A DNA stretch of 64,000 bases from assembly GCF_014649795.1 (NCBI RefSeq), contig NZ_BMTS01000002.1, forward strand, positions 636,257 through 700,256. The letters run 5' to 3'. The notes beneath the pieces were generated by a model. It worked only from the letters and a program-made list of their open reading frames with translations, ran no database searches and was not told where the DNA came from. Shown here one piece after another: positions 36,538-44,433 of the stretch (position 1 is the stretch's first letter; every line of letters starts with the position of its first letter). Origin of the DNA: Streptomyces melanogenes (GTDB lineage Bacteria; Actinomycetota; Actinomycetes; Streptomycetales; Streptomycetaceae). The translations under genes and the position numbers were made by a program.

Positions 36538-37830
36538 ATGCTTATGTCCACGATCGTCAGCATGCGTGCACTCCTTGCATCCTCGATCTCGGTCGCGTGC
36601 GCCACCGCACTCGCCCTGCCGCTCGCGGCCTCCGCCGCCGCGTCCCCCTCCGTGTCCTCGGCGGCCCGTTCCTCCTCCTCGTCCTCCGCCGTGGAACTCG
36701 CGGGCTCCACCCAGTCGCTGCCGCTCGCCCCGCTGGGAGCGACCGACCGGACGCTCGGGGCCGCCCGCGCCCAGGGGCTGCCGGAGCGGAACACCGAACC
36801 CTTCTCCCTGCTCGGCGTGGTCTGGGACGACGCGAAGGCCGAACTCCACGGCAGCGTCCAGGTCCGCACCCGGGCCGCAGGCGCCCGCACCTGGTCCGGC
36901 TGGCAGGACGTCGACACCCACAACGAGGAGCACGCCCCCGACCCGGGTACCGCCGAGTACGACGCCGCGCGCGTCCACGGCTCCACCGCCCCGCTGTGGG
37001 TGGGCCATTCGGACGGCGTCGAGGTGCGCGTACGGCCGGAGGCGGCCGGGGAGGGCCGGGCGACGCCGGGCGCGCTGCCCCGGGGCCTGCACATCGACCT
37101 GGTCGACCCGGGCGCGGACCCGGACGGGGTGGGGGCGGCGGACGAGGCGGAGCAGGGGGACGGGGTTGAGGACCGGGCCCTGGCGTCCGGCGCGCGAGCG
37201 GGCGCGGCGGCGGCCCGTCCCTACATCGGCCCGCGCCCGCGCATCATCACGCGCCACGGCTGGGGCGCCGACGAGCAATTGCGCGATCCCGGTTACGTCT
37301 ACACCGGCAAGCTCAAGGCCGCCTTCGTGCACCACACGGCGTCCGGCAACAACTACAGCTGCTCGCAGGCGGCCTCCGTGCTGCGCAGCATCTACCGCTA
37401 CCACGTCCGCAGCAGCGGCTGGCGCGACATCGGCTACAACTTCGCCGTCGACAAGTGCGGCAACATCTACGAAGGCCGTGCGGGGGGTGTGGCCAAGCCG
37501 GTCCTGGGGGCGCACACTCTCGGTTTCAACACCAACTCCATGGGCGTCGCGGTCATCGGCACGTACACCTCGACCAACCCGTCCGCCGCCGCCCTCGACG
37601 CGATCGCCCGTCTGACGGCCTGGAAGCTCGGTCTGTACGGGGTGAATCCGAAGGGCACCACGCATCTCACGTCGGCCGGCGGGAACCTTTACCGGAAGGG
37701 GCGAAGCGTCAGTCTCAACGTCATCTCCGGACATCGGGACGGCTTCGCCACCGAGTGCCCGGGAGCGCGCCTCTACAAGAAGCTCGGCAAGGCCCGGTCG
37801 TCCTCGGCCCGGCTCCAGGGCCGGCGCTGA
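36538..37830 (+). CDS. Secreted peptidoglycan-recognition-type N-acetylmuramoyl-L-alanine amidase
   Basis: 430 residues: signal peptide (about 1-35), a Ser-rich stretch, a beta-rich region (55-190), and a C-terminal PGRP/amidase_2 domain (about 225-420). Zinc-binding positions are visible as FVHHTASGNNY, GYNFAVDKCGNIYEGR, GAHTLGFNTNSMGVAVIG and SGHRDGFATECPG (His and Cys). It should cleave the amide between MurNAc and L-Ala outside the cell. The ATG at 36538 overlaps a TATGCT hexamer (36537-36542), so translation may really begin at ATG 36544 or 36562. Divergent from the TIGR03089 gene. Confidence 0.88.
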   Translation: MLMSTIVSMRALLASSISVACATALALPLAASAAASPSVSSAARSSSSSSAVELAGSTQSLPLAPLGATDRTLGAARAQGLPERNTEPFSLLGVVWDDAKAELHGSVQVRTRAAGARTWSGWQDVDTHNEEHAPDPGTAEYDAARVHGSTAPLWVGHSDGVEVRVRPEAAGEGRATPGALPRGLHIDLVDPGADPDGVGAADEAEQGDGVEDRALASGARAGAAAARPYIGPRPRIITRHGWGADEQLRDPGYVYTGKLKAAFVHHTASGNNYSCSQAASVLRSIYRYHVRSSGWRDIGYNFAVDKCGNIYEGRAGGVAKPVLGAHTLGFNTNSMGVAVIGTYTSTNPSAAALDAIARLTAWKLGLYGVNPKGTTHLTSAGGNLYRKGRSVSLNVISGHRDGFATECPGARLYKKLGKARSSSARLQGRR

Positions 37831-37935
37831 CCGGGACGGGGGCGTACGGATCGGGCGCGAACCGTCTGCATAAACTGGCCGGCCGTAGTTGAACCACCGA
37901 TTCCGCCCGGCCCCAGCAGGAAGCAGAGACGACAG

Positions 37936-39018
37936 GTGACTGAAGCGATCCTCCTGGTCGGCGGCAAGGGCACCAGGCTGCGCCCGCTCACGGTGCACAC
38001 GCCCAAGCCGATGATCCCGGCGGCGGGCGTCCCGTTCCTCACCCACCAGCTCGCCCGCGCGCGGGCGGCGGGCGTGGAGCACATCGTGCTGGCGACGTCC
38101 TACCTGGCCGAGGTCTTCGAGCCGTACTTCGGCGACGGCTCGGAGCTCGGGCTGCACCTGGAGTACGTGACGGAGGTGGAGCCGCTGGGCACCGGCGGCG
38201 CGATCAGGAACGTGGCGTCGCGGCTGCGCTCGGGGCCGGACGACCCGGTGCTGATCTTCAACGGCGACATCCTGACGGGCCTGGACATCAGGGCCCTGGT
38301 CGACACGCACGCGTCCTCGGGCGCGGACGTCTCCCTGCATCTGACGCGGGTGCCGGACCCGAGGGCGTTCGGCCTGGTGCCCACGGACGCGGACGGCCGG
38401 GTCCAGGCCTTCCTGGAGAAGCCCCAGACGCCCGAGGAGATCGTCACCGACCAGATCAACGCGGGGGCGTACGTCTTCCGCCGCTCGGTGATCGACGAGA
38501 TCCCGACGGGCCGCCCGGTATCGGTGGAACGGGAGACCTTCCCGGGCCTCCTGTCCTCCGGCGCCCACCTCCAGGGCATGGTCGACTCCACCTACTGGCT
38601 GGACCTGGGCACCCCGCAGGCCTTCGTCCGGGGCTCGGCCGACCTGGTCCAGGGCCGGGCCCCGTCCCCGGCGGTCCCGGGCCGCTGCGGCGACCGCCTC
38701 GTCCTGCCCGGTGCCACGGTGGCCCCGGACGCGAAGCTCACCGGCGGCACGGTGGTCGGCGAACGCGCCGTGATCGGCGCGGGCGCCCGCATCTCCGGCA
38801 CCACGGTCCTCGCGGACGCGGTGATCGAGCCGGGCGCGGTGATCACGGACTCCCTGATCGGCGCGGGCGCGGTGATCGGGGCGCGCTGCGTGCTGGCCGG
38901 GGCGGTGGTGGGCGACGGAGCGCAAGTGGGCCCGGACAACGAGCTGCGGGACGGGGTACGGGTGTGGTGCGACGCGGTTATTCCGGGGGCGTCGCTCCGC
39001 TTCTCCTCGGACGAGTAA
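37936..39018 (+). CDS. Mannose-1-phosphate guanylyltransferase-like NDP-sugar pyrophosphorylase
   Basis: 360 residues. The nucleotidyltransferase domain (1-235) has the G-rich signature VGGKGTRLRPLT, PKPMIP, GDILTG and FLEKP. The C-terminal half (about 245-350) is a left-handed beta-helix of hexapeptide repeats (for example VIGAGARISGTTVL). Proteins of this type in Streptomyces serve as GDP-mannose pyrophosphorylase (ManC-like), though UDP-glucose or dTDP-glucose activity cannot be excluded. GTG start behind AGGAAG. With manB and manA further right it would complete the GDP-mannose route. Monocistronic; followed by copy C of the composite repeat. Confidence 0.85.
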   Translation: MTEAILLVGGKGTRLRPLTVHTPKPMIPAAGVPFLTHQLARARAAGVEHIVLATSYLAEVFEPYFGDGSELGLHLEYVTEVEPLGTGGAIRNVASRLRSGPDDPVLIFNGDILTGLDIRALVDTHASSGADVSLHLTRVPDPRAFGLVPTDADGRVQAFLEKPQTPEEIVTDQINAGAYVFRRSVIDEIPTGRPVSVERETFPGLLSSGAHLQGMVDSTYWLDLGTPQAFVRGSADLVQGRAPSPAVPGRCGDRLVLPGATVAPDAKLTGGTVVGERAVIGAGARISGTTVLADAVIEPGAVITDSLIGAGAVIGARCVLAGAVVGDGAQVGPDNELRDGVRVWCDAVIPGASLRFSSDE

Positions 39019-39124
39019 GCCCCACCCCACCCCGCCCCTTCCCTAAACCCTCCGGGGGTGGGGAGGGGCGAGGGCGGCCTACGGCCCCTGCACCCCGCTT
39101 CGCGTTCGTCTGCGGACCGTGGGT

Positions 39125-39226
39125 GGCTGGTCGCGCAGTTCCCGCCCCTAGAAGCACCCCTTCGGGGCGCACCCGGGATTGCCGCGCAGCAGCATCTAAG
39201 GGGCGCGGGGAACTGCGCGACCAGCC
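39125..39226. repeat. Composite GC-rich inverted repeat (copy C)
   Basis: Arms 39125-39149 and 39199-39226 match copies A and B; the left arm lacks two bases. The centre again has a GC hairpin (CCCC-TTC-GGGG) and GGGATTGCCGCGC. Flanking TTCGTCTGCGG before the left arm is shared with copies A and B. It occupies the 298-nt gap 39019-39316, which shows no gene. Confidence 0.82.
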
Positions 39227-39304
39227 CGCCACGGTCCGCAGGTGACGAACCCGGCCGCCCGCCAGAGGGCTTTCGGGAAGGGGCGGGGTGGGGGACAGGA
39301 CCAG

Positions 39305-39310
39305 TAGTCT
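39305..39310 (+). promoter_or_regulatory. -10 hexamer of the DNA glycosylase gene, leaderless arrangement
   Basis: TAGTCT ends 6 nt before GTG 39317. Confidence 0.5.
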
Positions 39311-39316
39311 CGAAGC

Positions 39317-40321
39317 GTGGCAGGCCGCTTCAACCCCCGCACCCCCACCCGCACCACCGTGCGCGGCGGCCACCTCCACGTACCCACCCCCACCCAGCCA
39401 CCACCGGCCAAGGGAACCCGCCACTACACACCCCCCACCCCCCTGGACCTGGGCCTCACCCTGGGCCCCCTGCGAAGGGGCCCCGCAGACCCCACCTTCC
39501 GCACCACAAGATCCGGCGAGGTATGGCGAGCCTCCCGCACCCCCGAAGGCCCCGGCACCCTCCGAGTCACCCTCCGCGACGGAAGGGCGGAAGCCGAGGC
39601 CTGGGGCGACGGCGCCGAGTGGCTGCTGACGCACCTGCCCGCGCTCCTCGGAGACGCGGACGAGCCGACGGCGTTCACCCCCCGGCACCGCCTCGTCGCC
39701 GAGTCCGCCCGCCAACGCCCAGGCCTGCGCCTGACCCGGACCGGCCTGGTCCTGGAGTCGCTGATCCCGTCGATCCTGGAGCAGAAGGTCACCGCGGACG
39801 AGGCCTACCGCGCCTGGCGCCTACTGGTGCGCAAGTACGGCGAGCCCGCCCCGGGCCCGACGGGCATGCCCGACCACATGTATGTCATGCCCGACCCGAA
39901 GACCTGGGCCCTGATCCCGTCCTGGGAGTGGCACCGCGCGGGCGTGGACGTCAAGCGCTCCTCGACGATCCTGCGCGCCGTACGCGTGGCCCGCCGCTTG
40001 GAGGAAGCCACCAGCCTGCCCCCGGAGGACGCCGCGGCCCGGCTCCACCTGGTCCCCGGCATCGGCCCCTGGACCAGCGCCGAGACCTTGCAGCGCGCGA
40101 TGGGCGCCCCCGACCTGGTCACGGTCGGGGACCTCCATCTGCCGGGCATCGTCGGATACGCCCTGGCCGGCGACCGCACCGCCGACGACGCCGCGATGCT
40201 GGAGCTCCTCGCCCCGTACGCGGGCCAGCGCCACCGCGCCACCCGCCTGATCCTCCTCACCGGCCTGACCCCACCCCGCCGAGCCCCCCGGATGTCACCG
40301 CGCAACATAGGCGCCCTGTAG
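39317..40321 (+). CDS. DNA-3-methyladenine glycosylase 2-like (HhH-GPD superfamily)
   Basis: 334 residues. The C-terminal half contains a helix-hairpin-helix (LHLVPGIGPWTSAET) and, about 20 residues later, the catalytic aspartate in TVGDLHLPG, as in AlkA-type glycosylases that excise alkylated bases. The N-terminal region (1-110) is Pro/Thr-rich, then beta-rich, as in actinobacterial homologues. GTG start 6 nt behind TAGTCT, so probably leaderless. No neighbouring repair genes. Substrate range cannot be predicted. Confidence 0.85.
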   Translation: MAGRFNPRTPTRTTVRGGHLHVPTPTQPPPAKGTRHYTPPTPLDLGLTLGPLRRGPADPTFRTTRSGEVWRASRTPEGPGTLRVTLRDGRAEAEAWGDGAEWLLTHLPALLGDADEPTAFTPRHRLVAESARQRPGLRLTRTGLVLESLIPSILEQKVTADEAYRAWRLLVRKYGEPAPGPTGMPDHMYVMPDPKTWALIPSWEWHRAGVDVKRSSTILRAVRVARRLEEATSLPPEDAAARLHLVPGIGPWTSAETLQRAMGAPDLVTVGDLHLPGIVGYALAGDRTADDAAMLELLAPYAGQRHRATRLILLTGLTPPRRAPRMSPRNIGAL

Positions 40322-40334
40322 AGAACGCCCCCTC

Positions 40335-40515
40335 AGGGGCGCGGGGAACTGCGCGCTCAGCCCAAGACGACCGGCAGCCGAGCGACAACCCGACGCACCC
40401 CGAACGCCTCGCGGCGACACACGCGCCAACCACCACCCCCCCAGGGGCGCGGGGAGCTGTGCGCTCAGCCCAAGACGGCCCGCAGTCGACCGACAACCCG
40501 ACGCACCCCGAACGC
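40335..40515. repeat. Tandem 73-bp repeats, 108-bp period, sharing the composite-repeat core
   Basis: Copies at 40335-40407 and 40443-40515 both begin AGGGGCGCGGGGA(A/G)CTG and end ACCCGACGCACCCCGAACGC. The first 20 bp match the arm of elements A-C, but the rest is specific to this site. It fills the gap between two convergent genes. Confidence 0.8.
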
Positions 40516-40534
40516 GCGCCCCACCCCCGCACCG

Positions 40535-41854
40535 TCACCGCACCGCGACAAACGCGTCAGCCACCCGCCCCGCCCGCTCCTTCGGTGCCTCGGCCGGGCG
40601 CCCGACCGCCACCGCGCCCATCGGGTCCCAGCTGTCGGGCAGGTCGAGGACCTCCCGTACGACATCGCGGCAGAACATCGTGGACGACACCCACGCCGAG
40701 CCGAGCCGCTCGCCCGCCAGCGCCACCAGGAAGTTCTGCACGCCCGCGCCCGTGGCGACCACGAACATCTCGCGCTCGGCCGCGTCCCGGCGCGGGTCGC
40801 CGTAGCTGTGCGAGCCGTCCATCACCAGGCACGGCACCACCAAGTACGGCGCGTCGCGCAGGACTTGGCCCCGGCGCACCCGCTTGGCGATGAACTCGTC
40901 CGACTTCCCGTCGCGCCGCAGGTCCGCTATCCACGCGTCCCGCATCGCGTCGAGCAGCCGCACCCGCGACTCCTTGGACTCCAGCAGCACGAACCGCCAG
41001 GGCGTGGTGTGGTGCGGCGCCGGAGCCGTGACGGCGGCGGCCACCGCGCGGCGCACCGCGCCCGGGTCCACCGGGTCGTCGGTGAACGCGCGGACCGTAC
41101 GCCGCTGGGTCACCGCCGTCCGGATCGCCTCCGAGGTGCCGAGCCGGAACATGTCGTCGGCCGCGCCCCGCACCAGCGCCCGGCCGCCGCCCCCGGCGTC
41201 CGCGGAGACCAGGTGTCCCAGGCCGCTGACCACCGCGACCGGGAAGCCGGTGGCCTTGCCCTTGACCAGGTCGCCCGCGGCGGCCAGCTCGTCGGCGCTG
41301 GCCACGACCGTCGCGTTGAGCTCGTTGCCGTGCGTGTCGGTGCCGCCGCGCAGGTCGTCCAGGACGCGCACGCCCGCGGCGCCGATCGCCACGTCGGTGA
41401 GCCCGGCCCGCCACGGCCGCCCGAAGGTGTCCGTGACCAGCACGCCCACCTCGACGCCGAGAGTGTCCCGGATCCCGGACCGGATCGCCTCGGCCGAGGC
41501 GTCGGGGTCCTCGGGCAGCAACAGCACGGTCCCGGCGGGGGTGTTGGAGGCGTCCACCCCGGCGGCGGCCATGATCAGGCCCTGCCGGTTCTCGACGATG
41601 CGCAGGGCGCCGCGCCGGGCCACCACCCGTACCGTCTCGGCGTCGATCGCCGCCTCCCGGTCGGCCGCCTCGACGATCCGCCCCTCCGCCTTGGAGACGA
41701 TCTTCGAGGTGACCAGCAGGACGTCGCCGTCGGCGAGGTCGGGCGCGGCCCCCGCGATGAGCTTCGCGAGGTCGTCCCCGGTCCGCACCTCCGGTATGCC
41801 GCCGACGGCCCGTACCCGGTACGAGGGCGGGGTGTTCGCGGAGTCGGTGCTCAT
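40535..41854 (-). CDS. fbiB: Coenzyme F420:L-glutamate ligase fused to nitroreductase domain
   Basis: 439 residues. N-terminal CofE-like domain (about 10-250; [30 protein letters not shown]) adds glutamates to F420-0. The C-terminal nitroreductase-fold domain (about 250-439; [24 protein letters not shown]) acts on dehydro-F420 and promotes polyglutamylation in mycobacterial FbiB. ATG 41854 overlaps the stop of fbiA (ATGA). The upstream frame extension beyond this ATG is a shadow of fbiA. Completes a two-gene F420 unit. Confidence 0.92.
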   Translation of the reverse strand: MSTDSANTPPSYRVRAVGGIPEVRTGDDLAKLIAGAAPDLADGDVLLVTSKIVSKAEGRIVEAADREAAIDAETVRVVARRGALRIVENRQGLIMAAAGVDASNTPAGTVLLLPEDPDASAEAIRSGIRDTLGVEVGVLVTDTFGRPWRAGLTDVAIGAAGVRVLDDLRGGTDTHGNELNATVVASADELAAAGDLVKGKATGFPVAVVSGLGHLVSADAGGGGRALVRGAADDMFRLGTSEAIRTAVTQRRTVRAFTDDPVDPGAVRRAVAAAVTAPAPHHTTPWRFVLLESKESRVRLLDAMRDAWIADLRRDGKSDEFIAKRVRRGQVLRDAPYLVVPCLVMDGSHSYGDPRRDAAEREMFVVATGAGVQNFLVALAGERLGSAWVSSTMFCRDVVREVLDLPDSWDPMGAVAVGRPAEAPKERAGRVADAFVAVR

Positions 41855-42807
41855 GCGCGCACCTCCTCGGCCAGCGTCAGCGCCTCGCGGGCCATCGCCG
41901 CCGTCGCGTCGAGGTCTGTCATCATCAGCGGGACCGCGCGGCAGCGGATGCCCGCCGCCTCGACCCGGTCCACGGCGGCCTCGTCGGCCGTGTCGACCAG
42001 CCAGCCGTCGAGCAGCCCCGACCCGTAGTGCTCGGCGACCGCCGCGGCCGTCGACTCGACGCCGACGGCGGCCAGCACCTTGTCCGCCATGCCCCGCACC
42101 GGCGCGTCCCCGACGATCGGGGAGAGCCCGACCACCGGAACGCCCGCCTCCGCGATCGCCTCGCGAATGCCGGGCACGGCCAGGATGGTGCCGACGCTGA
42201 CGACGGGGTTGGACGGCGGGAAGAGGATCACGTCGGCGGCCGCGATGGCCTCCAGGACGCCGGGCGCGGGCTTGGCCTGGTCGGCCCCGACCGGCACCAC
42301 GGCCGTCGCCGCCACGGACGCCCGCAGCTTCACCCAGTACTCCTGGAAGTGGATGACCTTCCGCTCCCCGTCCGACTCGATCGCGACATGCGTCTCGACC
42401 CGGTCGTCGGACATCGGGATCAGCCGGACGCCCGGCTGCCAGCGGGCGCAGAGCGCCTCCGTCACCGCGCTCAGCGGATAGCCCGCGCCGAGCATCTGCG
42501 TACGGACGATGTGGGTCGCGAAGTCGCGGTCGCCCAGGCCGAACCACTCGGGTCCCACCCCGTACGCCGCGAGCTCCTCCTTGACGTGGAAGGACTCGTC
42601 GGTCCTGCCCCAGCCCTGCTCCTCGTTGATGCCACCGCCCAGGGTGTACATCACCGTGTCGAGGTCGGGGCAGACCTTCAGCCCGAACAGATGGATGTCG
42701 TCACCGGTGTTGCCGACCACCGTGATGTCCGCGTCCGGCGCGGCCTGCTTGAGGCCGCGAAGGAAACGGGCACCGCCGATGCCGCCGGCCAGAACCACAA
42801 TGCGCAT
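41851..42807 (-). CDS. fbiA: 2-phospho-L-lactate/phosphoenolpyruvate transferase of F420 synthesis
   Basis: 318 residues. CofD/FbiA family: N-terminal [34 protein letters not shown] (in two parts), and [15 protein letters not shown] near the substrate site. It joins the lactyl-type guanylylated precursor to the deazaflavin Fo, giving (dehydro)F420-0, which FbiB then elongates. ATG start; translationally coupled to fbiB. No fbiC (Fo synthase) in the window. Confidence 0.93.
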   Translation of the reverse strand: MRIVVLAGGIGGARFLRGLKQAAPDADITVVGNTGDDIHLFGLKVCPDLDTVMYTLGGGINEEQGWGRTDESFHVKEELAAYGVGPEWFGLGDRDFATHIVRTQMLGAGYPLSAVTEALCARWQPGVRLIPMSDDRVETHVAIESDGERKVIHFQEYWVKLRASVAATAVVPVGADQAKPAPGVLEAIAAADVILFPPSNPVVSVGTILAVPGIREAIAEAGVPVVGLSPIVGDAPVRGMADKVLAAVGVESTAAAVAEHYGSGLLDGWLVDTADEAAVDRVEAAGIRCRAVPLMMTDLDATAAMAREALTLAEEVRA

Positions 42808-42819
42808 GTACAGAGTGTG

Positions 42820-43320
42820 TCAGGCGGGTACGACATCCGTGGCGGCGGCTGTGGACTGGCTGGCGTGCATGGGCATGTCGGTCAGGCCCGGGTAGTAGAT
42901 GTGCAGGCTGACGGCCGGTTCCAGCGAGTCGTTGACGACCTCGTGGACGTATCCGGGCGCGAAGACGCGCTGCGATCCGGTGTCGAGGCGGCGGGTGCCG
43001 CGCTCGGTGCGCTCGGTCAACTCGCCCTGGAGCACGGTCAGTACGCCCGAGGAGGCGCCGTGGTCGTGCAGCCCGCTGCGCTGGCCGGGCACCCAGGACA
43101 GCAGCCAGACCTCGTAGCCGGGCCCGGTGCGCAGCCGGTGGTACCAGCGGCTGGTGGCGTCGTACTGGACGAGCGGCTCCCACTGGGCGGGGTCGGCCGC
43201 CAGCGAGCGGGCCAGGCCGACGAAGTCGGCGACGGTGCTGGGGTGCTCGCGGGCGGGCTGGAGGAGGTGCAGGACCTCGAGGATGTCGCCGGCGATCTGA
43301 AGGTCGCTGTCGCTGTTCAT
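42820..43320 (-). CDS. Cysteine dioxygenase (cupin)
   Basis: 166 residues. The three-histidine iron site of cysteine dioxygenases is visible: GLHDHG with His85 and His87, and YVHEV with His126. It oxidises cysteine to cysteine sulfinate with O2 and Fe(II). ATG 43320 is preceded by GAGGA. The gene ends 12 nt before fbiA and could be the first gene of a cysteine dioxygenase-fbiA-fbiB transcript, which would link sulfur and F420 genes without clear logic. Bacterial 3-mercaptopropionate dioxygenase activity is the alternative. Confidence 0.87.
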   Translation of the reverse strand: MNSDSDLQIAGDILEVLHLLQPAREHPSTVADFVGLARSLAADPAQWEPLVQYDATSRWYHRLRTGPGYEVWLLSWVPGQRSGLHDHGASSGVLTVLQGELTERTERGTRRLDTGSQRVFAPGYVHEVVNDSLEPAVSLHIYYPGLTDMPMHASQSTAAATDVVPA

Positions 43321-43981
43321 GGATGCGGTGGTTCCTCGGCAGAAACTCAGGAAGCTGTGCGGGGGTGTCGCAAGGGCATATGCGCGCGGGGGCCCGAAGG
43401 GGCGGCAAGGACGCGGAGAAGGCTGGAGCGCTACGGCATCAACAGCTGGAACAGCAACAGCGCGCCTGGACAGCACTGCGGAACCCACGGACGTGGGTCG
43501 CGAAGAGCGCTGTGGTCGCTGGCATGCAACCAAAGGTGACCAAGAAGAGCCCGGCTGTCAACTCAATACCCGGTTTGGCCGTAATGTTTCACCTCATCCG
43601 GTTACTGAGCACGGAGAAAGGTTTGTGCACAGACGCCGCCGGAGATGTGGCGCTGCAACCGTGCGCGCAAACGCCGTTGTGTCCTCGTGACCGGACTGTG
43701 ATCCCAGTCGCTTCCACCGCTCGGACGCAACAAGATCGATATTCGGCTCGTCTTCCCTGGGCAGGTGAGGGAAGGGTGATTGGGCCATTGGCATGTGTCA
43801 TGGTTTTTGCCGATTTGAACACTTTCCGTATAGCCTTGGTTCCGCAGAGTGAATACGGGGCCCAATAGCAGATCTCGGCTTGACTGGCCCGGATCCGCAC
43901 ACTTGTAATTTCACTCGTGTCGTTCGCCCGAAATCGGTAGCGGCAGCATCACGGGGCAGCAAAGACAGACGAGGGGTGCAC
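43321..43981. other. Long divergent control region before whiB
   Basis: 661 nt with no gene I can support. GC content is visibly lower than in the flanking genes from about 43560 to 43950, as expected of a complex promoter region. One vegetative-type promoter is called at 43880-43909. A single GTGTC (43917-43921), the reverse of the GACAC motif recognised by WhiA, is present just after it; one short match is weak evidence. Confidence 0.6.
43880..43909 (+). promoter_or_regulatory. Probable whiB promoter
   Basis: TTGACT (43880-43885), 18-nt spacer, TGTAAT (43904-43909). Predicted start near 43916, giving a leader of about 66 nt to the ATG at 43982 with GAGGGG as ribosome binding site. Confidence 0.55.
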
Positions 43982-44245
43982 ATGACCGAGGTGTTCCAGG
44001 AGCTGCTGGTCGACGATGTGGACGAGGAACTCGGCTGGCAGGAGCGCGCGCTGTGCGCCCAGACCGACCCCGAGTCCTTCTTTCCCGAGAAGGGCGGCTC
44101 CACCCGGGAGGCCAAGAAGGTCTGCCTCGCCTGTGAAGTCCGCTCCGAGTGCCTCGAATACGCCCTCGCGAATGACGAACGATTCGGCATCTGGGGCGGA
44201 CTGTCCGAGCGTGAACGCCGCCGCCTGAAGAAGGCGGCGGTCTAG
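43982..44245 (+). CDS. whiB: WhiB developmental iron-sulfur transcription factor
   Basis: 87 residues, the length of WhiB proper. Four cluster-binding cysteines at 25, 48, 51 and 57 (C-x22-C-x2-C-x5-C), the turn GIWGG at 69-73 and a basic C-terminus (RERRRLKKAAV). WhiB works with WhiA to control the switch to sporulation septation in aerial hyphae. The acidic N-terminus starting MTEVFQELLVDDVDEE is characteristic of this paralogue and separates it from WhiD and other Wbl proteins. The ATG follows GAGGGGTGCAC. Monocistronic with a long upstream region. Confidence 0.96.
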   Translation: MTEVFQELLVDDVDEELGWQERALCAQTDPESFFPEKGGSTREAKKVCLACEVRSECLEYALANDERFGIWGGLSERERRRLKKAAV

Positions 44246-44433
44246 TTTTTTCGGGGCCTTTGCCCCCTCCGGACCCCCTACGGGCCCCGTCCGGACGCCC
44301 TCCGGCTCCATCCGGCCCCCGCAGGCGGCGGACTGCCGTGTTCCCCAGCCATTAGTGTGGGGCGCTGCCAGTCAGCACAGCAGCCTCCGGGGCCCCCAAC
44401 CCCCGGACCCCGGCCGGAGGGGCCCGTACCTCG

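Noticed and set aside
36430..39030. Long minus-strand open frame opposite the amidase and ManC-like genes
   Set aside because: Spans two well-supported plus-strand genes and has shadow-type composition.
43917..43921. WhiA-binding site upstream of whiB
   Set aside because: A single 5-bp match is expected by chance at this frequency; kept only as a note.
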